A DNA stretch of 50,413 bases from Acidobacteriota bacterium (GTDB lineage: Bacteria; Acidobacteriota; Thermoanaerobaculia; Gp7-AA8): assembly GCA_019247495.1 (NCBI GenBank), contig JAFAOU010000143.1, positions 1-50,413 on the forward strand. Direction: 5' to 3'. The notes under the pieces were generated by a model, which saw only the letters and a list, made by a program, of their open reading frames with translations, was not told the DNA's origin and made no database searches. Of this stretch, positions 40,271-49,599 are shown piece after piece (position 1 is the stretch's first letter; each line of letters begins with the position of its first letter). Made by a program: the position numbers and the translations under genes.

Positions 40271-42285
40271 ACGGAATCAGCACACTCCTCGGTACTCCAC
40301 TGGCGCAAGCCATCGGCTGGGCGCTGTTACATCTTCTCTGGCAGGGCCTGCTCGTCGCCGCGATCCTCGCGGCAACTCTTGCGCTGCTTTCGAAGCAGAG
40401 CGCGAACGCGCGCTACCTCTCTTCCTGCGGCGCGCTCGCGCTGCTGGTGGTCCTCGGAGCGGTGACGGCGTACCGCGCGTACGACGCAGGCCGGGAGTCG
40501 GGCGCCGGGAGTCGGAGCGAAATCGCCGCCTCCTTGATTGCTCCGACAGCTCCACCGATCACCGCAGAGTCAACGAGCCCCGATACCCGACCCCCGACCG
40601 ACTCCCTAGTTACGTTCACCAGATCCCACCTCCCGCAAATCGTCCTCGTTTGGCTGACCGGCGTTCTGCTGCTGTCCGTCCGCCTTCTCTTCGGATGGCT
40701 GCGGGCGCATTCGATCGCCAGGAAAAATGCGACCGAGGCCGCGCCGGAATGGCAGCGCAGCGCGCGGCGCCTGGCGCATGCGCTGAAACTGCGCCGCGCC
40801 GTGCAGCTTCTCGAGTCGGCCGCGGTCGAAGTGCCGACCGTCATCGGCTGGCTGCGGCCGGTCGTCCTGCTGCCTGCCACATCGCTGACCGGACTCTCCA
40901 CCGAGCAGATGGAGATGATCCTCGCGCACGAGCTGGCCCACATCCGCCGCAACGACTTCTTCGTCAACCTGATGCAGGCTGTGGTCGAAACGCTGCTCTT
41001 CTACCATCCGGCCGTGTGGTGGATTTCCAACCGCATCCGCGTCGAGCGCGAGCACTGCTGCGATGACGTCGCGGTCGCCGTTTCCGGCAAGCCGCTGGTT
41101 TACGCCCGCGCCCTGACCCGCCTCGAAGAACTGCGCGTCGAAGATGCGCAGGCGTTCGTGGCCGCGAATGGTGGCTCGCTCATCGGCCGCATCCGCCGCC
41201 TGGCCGGCGCGCGCGCCGAATCGCCGAATGCGCCATCGCGCTTCGTCGCCGGCGCAGCGCTGCTCACCGTCCTTCTCGCGCTGATCATCGCGCCGTCGCT
41301 GCCGATCCGCGGCCAACAGCAGAAAGCCGATCCCCCGACTCCGAAGCCGCAGGTCTCGCAGACCACGGTCGACGTGAAGGCAGACAACGCCGCGGATGAA
41401 GAAGACAGCAGTGATGATTCCGAAGCGCCGGAAACTGACGACGTCGACGACAACGTCGTTCCGGCCATCGCGCCGCCCGCCGTCATCGCCGGAATTCCGG
41501 GCGGTGTTGCCGGTGGAATCGAGGGCGGCATTGCCGGTGGAATCGCCGGCGGAATCTCGGAAGGCGTCCGCGTAAGCACTCCGATGATCGCCCCCATGGC
41601 CATCGCGCCGGCAGCGCGCGCGATCGCTACGGTCGCTCCGCGCATCGCCCTGCGCATGGCGAACATCAATCTCGATGACCTCCAGGTTCCTGATCCGCCG
41701 GAGCCGCCCGACGCTCCGGAAGCGCGGCATCACAAACGTCATCACATCGGCGAGGGTGGCAAGCTCACCGTCGACGACCTGATCGAGCTGCGCGCCTCCG
41801 GCGTGACGCCCGCGTACATCGACACGATGCGCAACGCCGGATTCGGCGAGTTATCGCTCGACGAAATTGCGGAGATGCGCGCCGTCGGCGTGACCCCCGA
41901 GTACATGAAATCGCTGCGCGACGCAGGCATCAAATTCAACACCGCCCACGAAATCACCGAACTCCGCGCCCTCGGTGTCACCGGCGAGTACCTCACGCAG
42001 ATGCGGGCCGCGGGATACGGCAACCTCACCACAAAGCAACTCAGCGAGATGCGTGCGATGGGGGTTACGCCCGCGTATGTGAAGTCGATGGCGGACGCCG
42101 GCTATCGCAACCTCACGCCGAGGGAATTGGTCGAGCTGCGGGCCCAGGGCGTTCGTCCCGAGTTCATCAAGTCGCTCAACGACGCCGGCTACACGAACCT
42201 CTCCGTCAAGGACCTCGCGCGCATGGCCGCGATGGGCGTAAACGCCGATTTCATTCGCGATCTGGCGAAGTACAAAGTGAAGTAG
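40267..42285 (+). CDS. blaR1: BlaR1-type M56 metalloprotease sensor with C-terminal repeats
   Basis: 672 residues. N-terminal membrane segments (LLHLLWQGLLVAAILAATLALL, IVLVWLTGVLLLSVRLLFGW) and an M56 peptidase domain with zinc motif AHELAH (H221, E222, H225) and WWISNRIRVEREHCCD lie before a further membrane segment (about 322-345). Outside there is no penicillin-binding domain; instead an Asp/Glu-rich stretch, a Gly-rich stretch (GGIAGGIAGGI) and, from about 498, six or so repeats of about 28 residues of the type LRALGVTPEYLxxMRxAGYxNL. About residues 75-115 come from a family D palindrome. It is the likely inducer partner of BlaI with an unknown signal. Confidence 0.9.
   Translation: MNGISTLLGTPLAQAIGWALLHLLWQGLLVAAILAATLALLSKQSANARYLSSCGALALLVVLGAVTAYRAYDAGRESGAGSRSEIAASLIAPTAPPITAESTSPDTRPPTDSLVTFTRSHLPQIVLVWLTGVLLLSVRLLFGWLRAHSIARKNATEAAPEWQRSARRLAHALKLRRAVQLLESAAVEVPTVIGWLRPVVLLPATSLTGLSTEQMEMILAHELAHIRRNDFFVNLMQAVVETLLFYHPAVWWISNRIRVEREHCCDDVAVAVSGKPLVYARALTRLEELRVEDAQAFVAANGGSLIGRIRRLAGARAESPNAPSRFVAGAALLTVLLALIIAPSLPIRGQQQKADPPTPKPQVSQTTVDVKADNAADEEDSSDDSEAPETDDVDDNVVPAIAPPAVIAGIPGGVAGGIEGGIAGGIAGGISEGVRVSTPMIAPMAIAPAARAIATVAPRIALRMANINLDDLQVPDPPEPPDAPEARHHKRHHIGEGGKLTVDDLIELRASGVTPAYIDTMRNAGFGELSLDEIAEMRAVGVTPEYMKSLRDAGIKFNTAHEITELRALGVTGEYLTQMRAAGYGNLTTKQLSEMRAMGVTPAYVKSMADAGYRNLTPRELVELRAQGVRPEFIKSLNDAGYTNLSVKDLARMAAMGVNADFIRDLAKYKVK
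40489..40610. repeat. Family D palindromic element inside blaR1
   Basis: Left arm 40491-40519 (GGGAGTCGGGCGCCGGGAGT) and right arm 40574-40609 (ACCCGACCCCCGACC-type) are reverse complements with changes. Read in frame as a Ser/Pro/Thr-rich loop between membrane segments. Confidence 0.7.
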
Positions 42286-42310
42286 CGGCTTTCTTTCGAA
42301 ACCTTCTAAC

Positions 42311-42333
42311 AGGACGCCCTTCACGGGCGTCCT
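42311..42333. terminator. Hairpin between blaR1 and the repeat protein
   Basis: AGGACGCCC-TTCAC-GGGCGTCCT, a perfect nine-base stem. No T-run. It is 13 bases before the GGAGGAG ribosome site of the next gene and could reduce read-through or protect mRNA. Confidence 0.5.
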
Positions 42334-42354
42334 ATCAGCCGGAGGAGATATCCA

Positions 42355-43298
42355 ATGCGCCGTAGCCTGGCTTTAGCTCTCTTCTTTTTTCTCGCAGCTT
42401 TCACCGCGCGAGCCGGGTCGCCGCATGGCGCGTGGCATCTCAGCCAGCGCGAAGACCGCCGCATGCAGATCGAAATGATCAGCGATCACAACCAGAACAG
42501 TCATCCGATCGAACGTTCCGCGTTCACCGGATTGACCGCCGCGCAGATCGATGCGAACGCCGACACGCCCGTCGACTTCCGCATGATCCGCGACGCCGGC
42601 ACGCTGCACTTCACCGGCACGTTTCAGCGCGGCGACGGCGTCGGCCGCTTCACCTTCGAACCGAACCCCGGCTACGCCTCCACCCTGCGCAGCCTCGGCG
42701 TCGCCGCGAGCGATCTCGATGACGAGCACCTTTTCACGCTGGCCGTGCACGACGTGTCATCGAGCTTCATCAAGGAGATGCAGTCGCTCGGCTACCGCGA
42801 CGATCTCGACCAGTACGTTGCCTCCGCATCCACGGCGCCACTCCGGAGTTCGTTCGCGAGATCAACGTGCTCGGCTACAAACCGGACAGCGGCGACCTGA
42901 TCGCGTTCCGAATCCACGGGGCCACACCTTCGTTCATCCGCGACATCCGCGCGCTCGGCTACCAGCCCGACGCCGGCGATCTCGTGGCCTTCCGCATCCA
43001 CGGCGTGACGCCCGAGTTCATCAAAGGGATGAAGGAGCTGGGCGTCCGCGATCTTGACTCCGACAACCTCGTCGCTCTGCGAATCCACGGAGCATCGGTT
43101 AGCTACGTCCGCGATCTTCGCGACCTCGGCTACCCGAACCTCTCCGCCGATGACCTCGTGGCGATGCGCATCCACGGCGTATCGCCGAGCTACATCCGCG
43201 ACCTGCAAAATGCCGGCTACGCCAGAATCCCGGTCGAGAAGCTGGTGGAGATGAAGATCCACGGCATCGATGCGGAGTTTGTGAAAAGGACGAAGTAG
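42355..43298 (+). pseudogene. Exported protein with BlaR1-like repeats, frameshifted
   Basis: A good ribosome site (GGAGGAG) and a signal peptide (RRSLALALFFFLAAFTARA) start a frame that reads to about codon 155 (FIKEMQSLGYRDDLDQYV). It then leaves the repeat pattern and stops at 42900. The repeats (LRIHGATPEFVREINVLGYKP and so on) continue in another frame to TAG at 43298. One C missing at about 42821-42823 (GCC CTC read as GCCTC) would restore them. The repeats are of the same type as in BlaR1, with IHGVTPEFIKGMKELGV units. Intact, it would be a 314-residue periplasmic protein. An assembly error is possible. Confidence 0.8.
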
Positions 43299-43299
43299 G

Positions 43300-43361
43300 T
43301 CACGCGGAGACGCGGAGACGCGGAGAAAAACAACCCCGCGGCTCCGCGGCTCCGCGTGAAC
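43300..43361. repeat. Palindromic element, family B (copy 3)
   Basis: Three ACGCGGAG octads face two GGCTCCGC units plus CCGCGTGA. It starts one base after the stop of the repeat protein and ends nine bases before the stop of the convergent exported gene. Confidence 0.85.
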
Positions 43362-43369
43362 GGGTTCCC

Positions 43370-44377
43370 CTAGTGCCGGACCGCCCGCCCCCGCCCAACC
43401 GTCCGCGCGGACTCCTGCCAGCCGAGTTGGATCACTTCGAAGTCGCTGCCTTTGATGGAGGCGAAGGCGGGGTTGAGGATGTCGTTGTCCCAGCGCGTGT
43501 CGTAGGTGCCGCTCACGTACAAGTCGCTGCCGTTATCCGCGACGATCAGTCCGTAGGTCTTCATCGCCTGGAAAATACGTCGTAGCGGCTCGGAGTAGCC
43601 GGAGATGTCCTTCGACGCTTTCAGGCGCAGGCGCGCGCCCATCGGCAGAGCGCCTCGCGTCGATCCGGCGCGGTGCGAGGCCGGGAAAACGTAGCCATTC
43701 GAGTGCCGGACGGTGACGCGAAAGGCGTGATGAATCGGAACGCTGCCGTACACCTCGTCGTAGCGGATCAGTCCCGGCAGGATTGCCAGCCCTGCCGCGT
43801 CCGCGCTCGTCCACCCCTCGGGACGGCGCGCGTTCGAATCGAGCGCGAACGTTGCGCCGGAGCCTGCCGTCCACTGCGATCCGGTCCAGTGCAGCGCGTA
43901 AAGCTCGTAGAGGATTCGGTTGTCGCGATCGACGAGCAGCATGTGCCGGTCGCCGTCGGCGTTCGGATCGTTCCCGGCCAGTCCGCCTTCGATCCACTTC
44001 TGCTGCGTCTTGGCCTCCTCGGGGATTGGATAGCCGGGCGGACGTCCGGGCGCAGCGACATCGCTTTCGTCGTCGTAGTCGAAGGTGACCGGCAGGAGCG
44101 GCTGCGAGCCGGCGACGACGACGAACGGCATCCCGTAGATCGGCGCCGAGGAATCGCCGCTGTCGCCGCCGAAATCGGGATGCATGCCGCGGGTGGCGCC
44201 GACGTCGGCGATGAACGCGCTGCTGTTCGGATCGACGGGCGCCGCGCTGATGTCCGCGTTCCACCAGTTGCCGGGGGGAAAGAGCGGGAGCGGCTGGGGA
44301 AGCGCGCCGCCTCGCTGGGGTGACTGTGCGAACGCTGCCGAGGAGAGCGCGAGGAAGAGGACGGCAAGACGGGACAT
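43370..44377 (-). CDS. Exported protein, conserved in Acidobacteria/Myxobacteria-type genomes, unknown function
   Basis: The start at 44377 has a GAGGAG site; 335 residues with signal peptide (SRLAVLFLALSSAAFA). Landmarks: QQKWIEGG, DRHMLLVDRDNRILYELYALHW, RRPEGWTSADAAGLAILPGLIRYDEV and GYVFPASHRAGS. These are shared with unnamed secreted proteins; I recognise no catalytic triad with certainty. Periplasmic or secreted. Confidence 0.7.
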   Translation of the reverse strand: MSRLAVLFLALSSAAFAQSPQRGGALPQPLPLFPPGNWWNADISAAPVDPNSSAFIADVGATRGMHPDFGGDSGDSSAPIYGMPFVVVAGSQPLLPVTFDYDDESDVAAPGRPPGYPIPEEAKTQQKWIEGGLAGNDPNADGDRHMLLVDRDNRILYELYALHWTGSQWTAGSGATFALDSNARRPEGWTSADAAGLAILPGLIRYDEVYGSVPIHHAFRVTVRHSNGYVFPASHRAGSTRGALPMGARLRLKASKDISGYSEPLRRIFQAMKTYGLIVADNGSDLYVSGTYDTRWDNDILNPAFASIKGSDFEVIQLGWQESARTVGRGRAVRH

Positions 44378-44460
44378 GAAACGGATTCTCCTCACATGCC
44401 ACTAAACCTTTGTGCCGCCAGTCACAGCCAGGCCGCAGTTTCCGAATGAGATTGCTCTCC

Positions 44461-44482
44461 GCTACAATACGCAGCTTCAAAT
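44461..44482 (+). promoter_or_regulatory. Putative promoter of the giant exported gene
   Basis: GCTACAAT with TACAAT at 44463-44468, then GCAGCTTCAAAT, a weaker form of the module at 34106 and 37896. About 85 bases of leader follow, with a small ACCGGC…GCCGGT hairpin; I see no known riboswitch in it. Confidence 0.45.
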
Positions 44483-44552
44483 AAGTAACGGAAGTAAAAC
44501 CGGCAGGAGCGCCGGTCACCGCTCCCGCAACCCATCCGAAGAGAGGTCTCCT

Positions 44553-47500
44553 GTGAAGCAGATTCGCCTCATTGCCATCCTTTGTCTTCTCGCCTCGGCC
44601 GCCTCGGCCACCGTCTTCCAGCCGGTCAGCGACCGCCAACTCGTCGATCGATCCGACGCCGTCGTCATCGCGACGGTTCGCGAAGCCGCCTCGCGCCTTC
44701 GGACGGACGGCTATGTCGTCACCGACTACCGCTTCGACGTCGAACAGACGCTGAAAGGAGCGGCGGCGGGAACGATCACCGTCAGCGAGATCGGCGGCGT
44801 GGCGGGATCGCGCTTCACGTTCATCTCTGATTCGGCGTCGTACACCCCCGGCGAACGGGCGATGGTGTTCCTCAAGAAACGCGGCGACGGAACGTACTTC
44901 ACGACCTCGATGGCCATGGGCAAGTTCTCCTTCACGCGCACCGCACGCGGCGAGTCGGTCGTGACGCGCGATGTGTCGGAGCTGCGCGACGATCCGGCCA
45001 GATTGGTTGACGGTTTCGCGGAGTTTGTAAAAAGCGGGGAGAGCACGGCATATACGACGACCTTCACACCCATCATTGCGGCGTTGCGCCCAGTCCCTCT
45101 GGCATTTCCAGCGTCCGCTTATTGCCTCACCTTCGGCGCCCCCGTCCGTTGGAACGGCGGCGAAGCAGGTACGGTGCATTTCTATCTGACGGGCACGCTG
45201 CCAGGCGTGCCCAATGCGGCGAGCAACATCGCCGCCGGAATGGCAGCGTGGACCAATGATCCATCCGCGGGCATCGTCGTCGAAGGCGGAGACGCGCCAC
45301 CGGCAGGGGCAAGTCCCACTCCGGCTTTCGAAACCCCGCAAAGTTTCAATGTCATCTACCTCAACCAGCCGCCACCCGCCAACACCGGGCTCTGCGATCG
45401 TACCGACATCTGCACGATCATCAGCGGCCACACGGAAGACACGCACCCCTTCCATGGAGAGACGTTCATTTCGATCGAAGACGCTGACATCGTGGTCGGC
45501 TCTGCGGCTGCCTCGGAATTCGCAACGCTCATCACTCACGAATTCGGTCACGCCATCGGCTTGCGCCACTCTAACCAGGGCACACCTTCGGACAACAACG
45601 CCGTCATGGCGTTTCCCGTCAGCTCGACGTTCGGGGCGAACCTGGGGCAGTGGGACCGTGATGCCGTCGACACCGTCTACGGCAACGGCCCCGCATGTCA
45701 GCCCCTCAGTTCCGTCTCCATTTCCGGCGGCGGCAGTGTTCCTTCGGGCTCCGCCGTTACGCTCTCCGCCAACGTCACCGGCGGCAATGGCACATTCACC
45801 TTTGCCTGGTTCGACGGCGCTCTGAACGACACCTCCCAACCGGTCGGCACAAACAGCGCCACCTTCACCACGCCGCCGATCACCACCCAGAAGAGCTACT
45901 GGGTGCGCGTCTCGAACTCCTGCAGCACGGTGACCGCCTCAACGTCGATCACCGTGCAGCAAGGGCCGGGTTGCACTCCGGTCAGCATCGCGATTCAGCC
46001 CAACGCCGCGCAGTCGGTCAACTCGGGCGGGTCGGTCACGCTCACCGTCACCGCGGGCGGCTCGTCGCCGTTCAACTACCAGTGGTACCAGGCCACAAGC
46101 AACCTCGACACCAGCCATCCGGTCGGTTCGAACAGCCCGAGTTTCACGACGCCCGCGCTCACGCAGGCGACGTCGTACTGGGTGCGCGTAACGAACGACT
46201 GCGGCGTCGTGAACAGCAACATCGCCTCGGTCAACATCATCGGTCAGTGCACGCCGCCGTCGTTCGCGATTAGCCCGGCCAGCGCCACCATCGTGGCGGG
46301 ATCGCAGACGTACTTGATCGCATTCGCGACGGGTGCCAGTTCCTACCAGTGGTACAAGGGAAGCGCGGGCGACACCTCCACGCCGGTCGCGGGCGCCGGG
46401 CCGTCGAACGATCGCTGGATCAATCAGCTTTACATCGATCTTCTCGGACGTCCTGCTGACGCCGCGGCGCTGGCAACGTTGAATGGACTGCTGACCGGTG
46501 GCGCAACGCGCGCCAGCGTCGCGTCGGTTGTCCTGGCCTCGGCCGAATATCGCCAGCGGCTGCTCACGGACTTTTACTCCACGTTCCTGCACCGTCCGAT
46601 TTCGGCGGCCGAGGTGAGTTTCTGGGGACCAGCATTCGCGTCGGGGATGACCGACGAGCAGATCGAGGCGCAGATCGTCGCATCGCCTGAATACTTCGCG
46701 CTCGGCGGATCGACGAACTCGAGCTGGATCAACCGCGTGTTCAACGAAGTCCTTGGGCGCTCGCCCAGCGGGACGGAAACCTCCGCATATCTGACGCTCC
46801 TCGGCAGCAACTCGCGGCTCAGCGTAGCGCTCTCCATCCTCAACTCCGGCGAGGCGATCACACGCCGCGTCCAGCAGGCCTTCCCGCGCCTCCTGCATCG
46901 AACTGGGACACCTGTCGAACAGACAACGTTCATCGCCGCGCTCCTCGGCGGCACGACCGACGAGCAGTTCCTCGCACAACTTCTCGCCTCGGACGAGTAC
47001 TTCAACTTCGGCACGATGCTCTTCACCGGTCCGATCTCCGCAACGACGCGTTTCTGGGTTCGCGCTACCAACGGCAATTGCAGCAGCGACAGCACCGTGG
47101 CCACGCTCACCGTGCCGCAGTGCACGACTCCGGTCATCGTCACGCAGCCGTCGAGCGTGACACTGACGGCCGGCGACACCTTCTCGGTCGGCGTCGTGGC
47201 GACCGGCGCAACGTCGTATCAATGGTTCCGCGCATCCTCGGGCGATCCGTCCAATCCGATCAGCGGCGCCACCGGTCCAGTTCTCACGAGCAGCATTAAC
47301 AACGTCGGCCCGACGAACTTCTGGGTCCGCGTCACGAACGAATGCGGCAACACCAACAGCAACACCGTGACCGTGACCACGGCATGCGGACCGCGCGTGC
47401 CGGTGCTCTCCGCGCCGCCCACCGCTCCCTCGGCCACCAGTTATCCGATCACGTGGAACGGCAGCGCCCAACGCGATGCGTCGTACGAATTGCAGGAAGC

Positions 47501-49514
47501 GACGAAGTCCGATTTCAGCGACGCGCAGACGATTCAGATCACCAGCCAGGTCGCCGGCGCCACGACGCGCACCTTCTCGCACACGGTGACCGCCGATACG
47601 CGCTACTACTACCGCGTCCACGCCGCGCCGGCCTGTGGCGGCAACTTCGGAGGATTCTCACCGGTCGCCAGTGTCCTTGTGACTGCGCCCCAATCGCCGC
47701 GGCAGCCGAATTTCAACTTCGCGCAGCTCCCCTGCCCGCAATCGCCCTGCACCATCACGCAGCAGATCTTCATCCCCGGCATCACCACGAACGGCAAGAC
47801 AGCGCTCGCCACCGGCGACACGTTCAGCGTCTCCTCGGACGAACCATTCATCACCATCTCGCCATCGAGCGGAGTCCTGCCGCCGGAAGGCGCCACGGTC
47901 ACCGCGACCATCGATCTCTCGCAGCTCGACGTCGGCTCGACGCAGGCCAGCGTCACGATCAACCGCGCACCTGCGGCTGGCAAAGTCGGCGCGCTCGGTG
48001 ATCCTCCGCCGCCGCCCACCAACGTGCCGATATCGGTCAGCGTCGTCGCGCCGGTCACGCCGGCTCCGAAGGACCCGAACTCCGGATTCAATGCGCTGCT
48101 CATCCCGGCGGTCGCGCACGCGGACGGCATCGGCTCACGCTTCGTCAGCGACGTGCGCCTGACTAATACTGCCTCGCAGTCGATCAGCTACCAGCTCACC
48201 TACACGCCCAACGGCGCCGACGGCACCGTCACCGGAAAGCAGACCACGCTCACCGTCAACGCCGGCGAGACGAAGGCGCTCAACGACATCGTCAAAGACT
48301 GGTACGGCTCGGGCGTCCTCGGCGAAGCGCCGCAGGGGTCACTGGAGATTCGGCCGCTCAACTTCGCGGGCAAGGACACGCCCAGCATCAGCCTGGCTAC
48401 CGTCGCGGCGAGCCGGACGTACAGCGTTGCCGCTACCGGTACCTTCGGTCAGTACATCCCGGCGCTGGCGCTGGTGAACTTCCTCTCGAAAGCGAGCCTG
48501 TCGAAGATTTCGCTGCAGCAGGTTTCGCAGAGCAGCGCCACGGGCGGTTTCCGTACGAACCTCGGCTTCATCGAAGGCTCCGGCCAGGCTGTCGATTTCG
48601 TGGCCACACTGCTCGATGACGCCGGCCACACGGTCGCGGAGCGTGCGTATTCGTTGAAGCCCTACGAATCGCAGCAGCAGCGCCTCGATCAGTTCTTCAA
48701 CATCTCGTCGATCACCGACGGCCGCGTGGAAGTGCGCGTGCCCAGCGACAGCGGCCACGTCAGCGCGTACGCGTCCGTCCTCGACAACACGACCACTGAT
48801 CCTCTGCTTGTTTTCCCCGCCGATCCGGCCAAGATTTCGGCGAAGCGCTTCGTCGTGCCGGGCGTGGCGGAGTTCGACAATTCGTTCTCGAATTTCCACA
48901 CCGACATGCGCATCTACAACGGCGGCACATCGCCCGTCGATGTGACGCTGACCTTCACCGGCGCCAGCGTGCCGAACAAGGTGAAGACGATCGGAGCCGG
49001 CGAAACGCTCGCCGTCGACAACGTCCTGCCGAGCCTCTGGAACATCACGGGCGGCGGCTCGGTCGTGGCGACGACTGCGAACGACTCGCAACTCGTGCTC
49101 ACCGCGCGGACGTTCAGCCGCGACAAATCGAACGGCGGAACCTTCGGCCAGTTCATCCCCGGCGTCACCGCCGCCGACGCGGTCGGCAACGGTGAACGCG
49201 CACTGCAGATCGTTCAGCTCGAAGAATCCCCCGCCTTCCGCACGAACCTCGGCTTGGTCGAAGTGACCGGCAACCCCATCAGCGTGGAACTGCTCGCCTA
49301 CACGCCCGACTCGAAAGTGGCCGCGCGCACCGTAGTCCCCCTCGGCGCCGGCGAATACGTACAGAAAGGCGGCATCTTCAAATCGCTCGGATTCAACAAC
49401 GTCTACAACGGCCGCATCACCGCCCGCGTCATCAGCGGCACCGGCCGCGTCGCCGCCTACGGCTCGGTCATCGACAACAGGACGACGGATCCGACGTACG
49501 TGCCGTCGCAGTAG
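44553..49514 (+). CDS. Giant exported metalloprotease-like protein with Ig-like and DUF4214 modules
   Basis: 1653 residues from GTG 44553 (AGAGG site; signal peptide KQIRLIAILCLLASAASA); the longer frame is unlikely. Residues 20-190 form a beta domain. About 190-400 form a zincin with THEFGHAIGLRHS (His at about 329) and Met-turn VMAFP. Then come Ig-like modules (QWYQATS, QWYKGSAG, QWFRASSG, each ending FWVRxTNxC). Inside one of them (about 618-822) sits a DUF4214 pair (WINQLYIDLLGRPAD, WINRVFNEVLGRSP). A fibronectin-like part follows, and the last about 450 residues repeat a beta-module (RFVSDVRLTNTASQ, TDMRIYNGG). Likely secreted or surface-bound protease; substrate unknown. Confidence 0.85.
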   Translation: MKQIRLIAILCLLASAASATVFQPVSDRQLVDRSDAVVIATVREAASRLRTDGYVVTDYRFDVEQTLKGAAAGTITVSEIGGVAGSRFTFISDSASYTPGERAMVFLKKRGDGTYFTTSMAMGKFSFTRTARGESVVTRDVSELRDDPARLVDGFAEFVKSGESTAYTTTFTPIIAALRPVPLAFPASAYCLTFGAPVRWNGGEAGTVHFYLTGTLPGVPNAASNIAAGMAAWTNDPSAGIVVEGGDAPPAGASPTPAFETPQSFNVIYLNQPPPANTGLCDRTDICTIISGHTEDTHPFHGETFISIEDADIVVGSAAASEFATLITHEFGHAIGLRHSNQGTPSDNNAVMAFPVSSTFGANLGQWDRDAVDTVYGNGPACQPLSSVSISGGGSVPSGSAVTLSANVTGGNGTFTFAWFDGALNDTSQPVGTNSATFTTPPITTQKSYWVRVSNSCSTVTASTSITVQQGPGCTPVSIAIQPNAAQSVNSGGSVTLTVTAGGSSPFNYQWYQATSNLDTSHPVGSNSPSFTTPALTQATSYWVRVTNDCGVVNSNIASVNIIGQCTPPSFAISPASATIVAGSQTYLIAFATGASSYQWYKGSAGDTSTPVAGAGPSNDRWINQLYIDLLGRPADAAALATLNGLLTGGATRASVASVVLASAEYRQRLLTDFYSTFLHRPISAAEVSFWGPAFASGMTDEQIEAQIVASPEYFALGGSTNSSWINRVFNEVLGRSPSGTETSAYLTLLGSNSRLSVALSILNSGEAITRRVQQAFPRLLHRTGTPVEQTTFIAALLGGTTDEQFLAQLLASDEYFNFGTMLFTGPISATTRFWVRATNGNCSSDSTVATLTVPQCTTPVIVTQPSSVTLTAGDTFSVGVVATGATSYQWFRASSGDPSNPISGATGPVLTSSINNVGPTNFWVRVTNECGNTNSNTVTVTTACGPRVPVLSAPPTAPSATSYPITWNGSAQRDASYELQEATKSDFSDAQTIQITSQVAGATTRTFSHTVTADTRYYYRVHAAPACGGNFGGFSPVASVLVTAPQSPRQPNFNFAQLPCPQSPCTITQQIFIPGITTNGKTALATGDTFSVSSDEPFITISPSSGVLPPEGATVTATIDLSQLDVGSTQASVTINRAPAAGKVGALGDPPPPPTNVPISVSVVAPVTPAPKDPNSGFNALLIPAVAHADGIGSRFVSDVRLTNTASQSISYQLTYTPNGADGTVTGKQTTLTVNAGETKALNDIVKDWYGSGVLGEAPQGSLEIRPLNFAGKDTPSISLATVAASRTYSVAATGTFGQYIPALALVNFLSKASLSKISLQQVSQSSATGGFRTNLGFIEGSGQAVDFVATLLDDAGHTVAERAYSLKPYESQQQRLDQFFNISSITDGRVEVRVPSDSGHVSAYASVLDNTTTDPLLVFPADPAKISAKRFVVPGVAEFDNSFSNFHTDMRIYNGGTSPVDVTLTFTGASVPNKVKTIGAGETLAVDNVLPSLWNITGGGSVVATTANDSQLVLTARTFSRDKSNGGTFGQFIPGVTAADAVGNGERALQIVQLEESPAFRTNLGLVEVTGNPISVELLAYTPDSKVAARTVVPLGAGEYVQKGGIFKSLGFNNVYNGRITARVISGTGRVAAYGSVIDNRTTDPTYVPSQ

Positions 49515-49527
49515 GTTGCGTCTACAA

Positions 49528-49564
49528 GACCAATCGCCGGCAGAAGAGACACCGGCGATTGGTC
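49528..49564. terminator. Bidirectional terminator-like hairpin
   Basis: GACCAATCGCCGG (49528-49540) and CCGGCGATTGGTC (49552-49564) form a perfect 13-base stem with an 11-base loop, between the stop codons of the giant gene and mazF. No T-run. Confidence 0.65.
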
Positions 49565-49599
49565 ACATCTTGCCGAAGTAGTCGCTGGGTGCAGCATTT

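Noticed and set aside
44483..44552. Leader of the giant gene as a riboswitch
   Set aside because: One short hairpin, but no match to conserved cores of c-di-GMP, cobalamin or other riboswitches that I could recognise.
45939..47621. 560-codon minus-strand frame inside the giant gene
   Set aside because: Arg/Gly/Ala-rich shadow, no start context, no domain.
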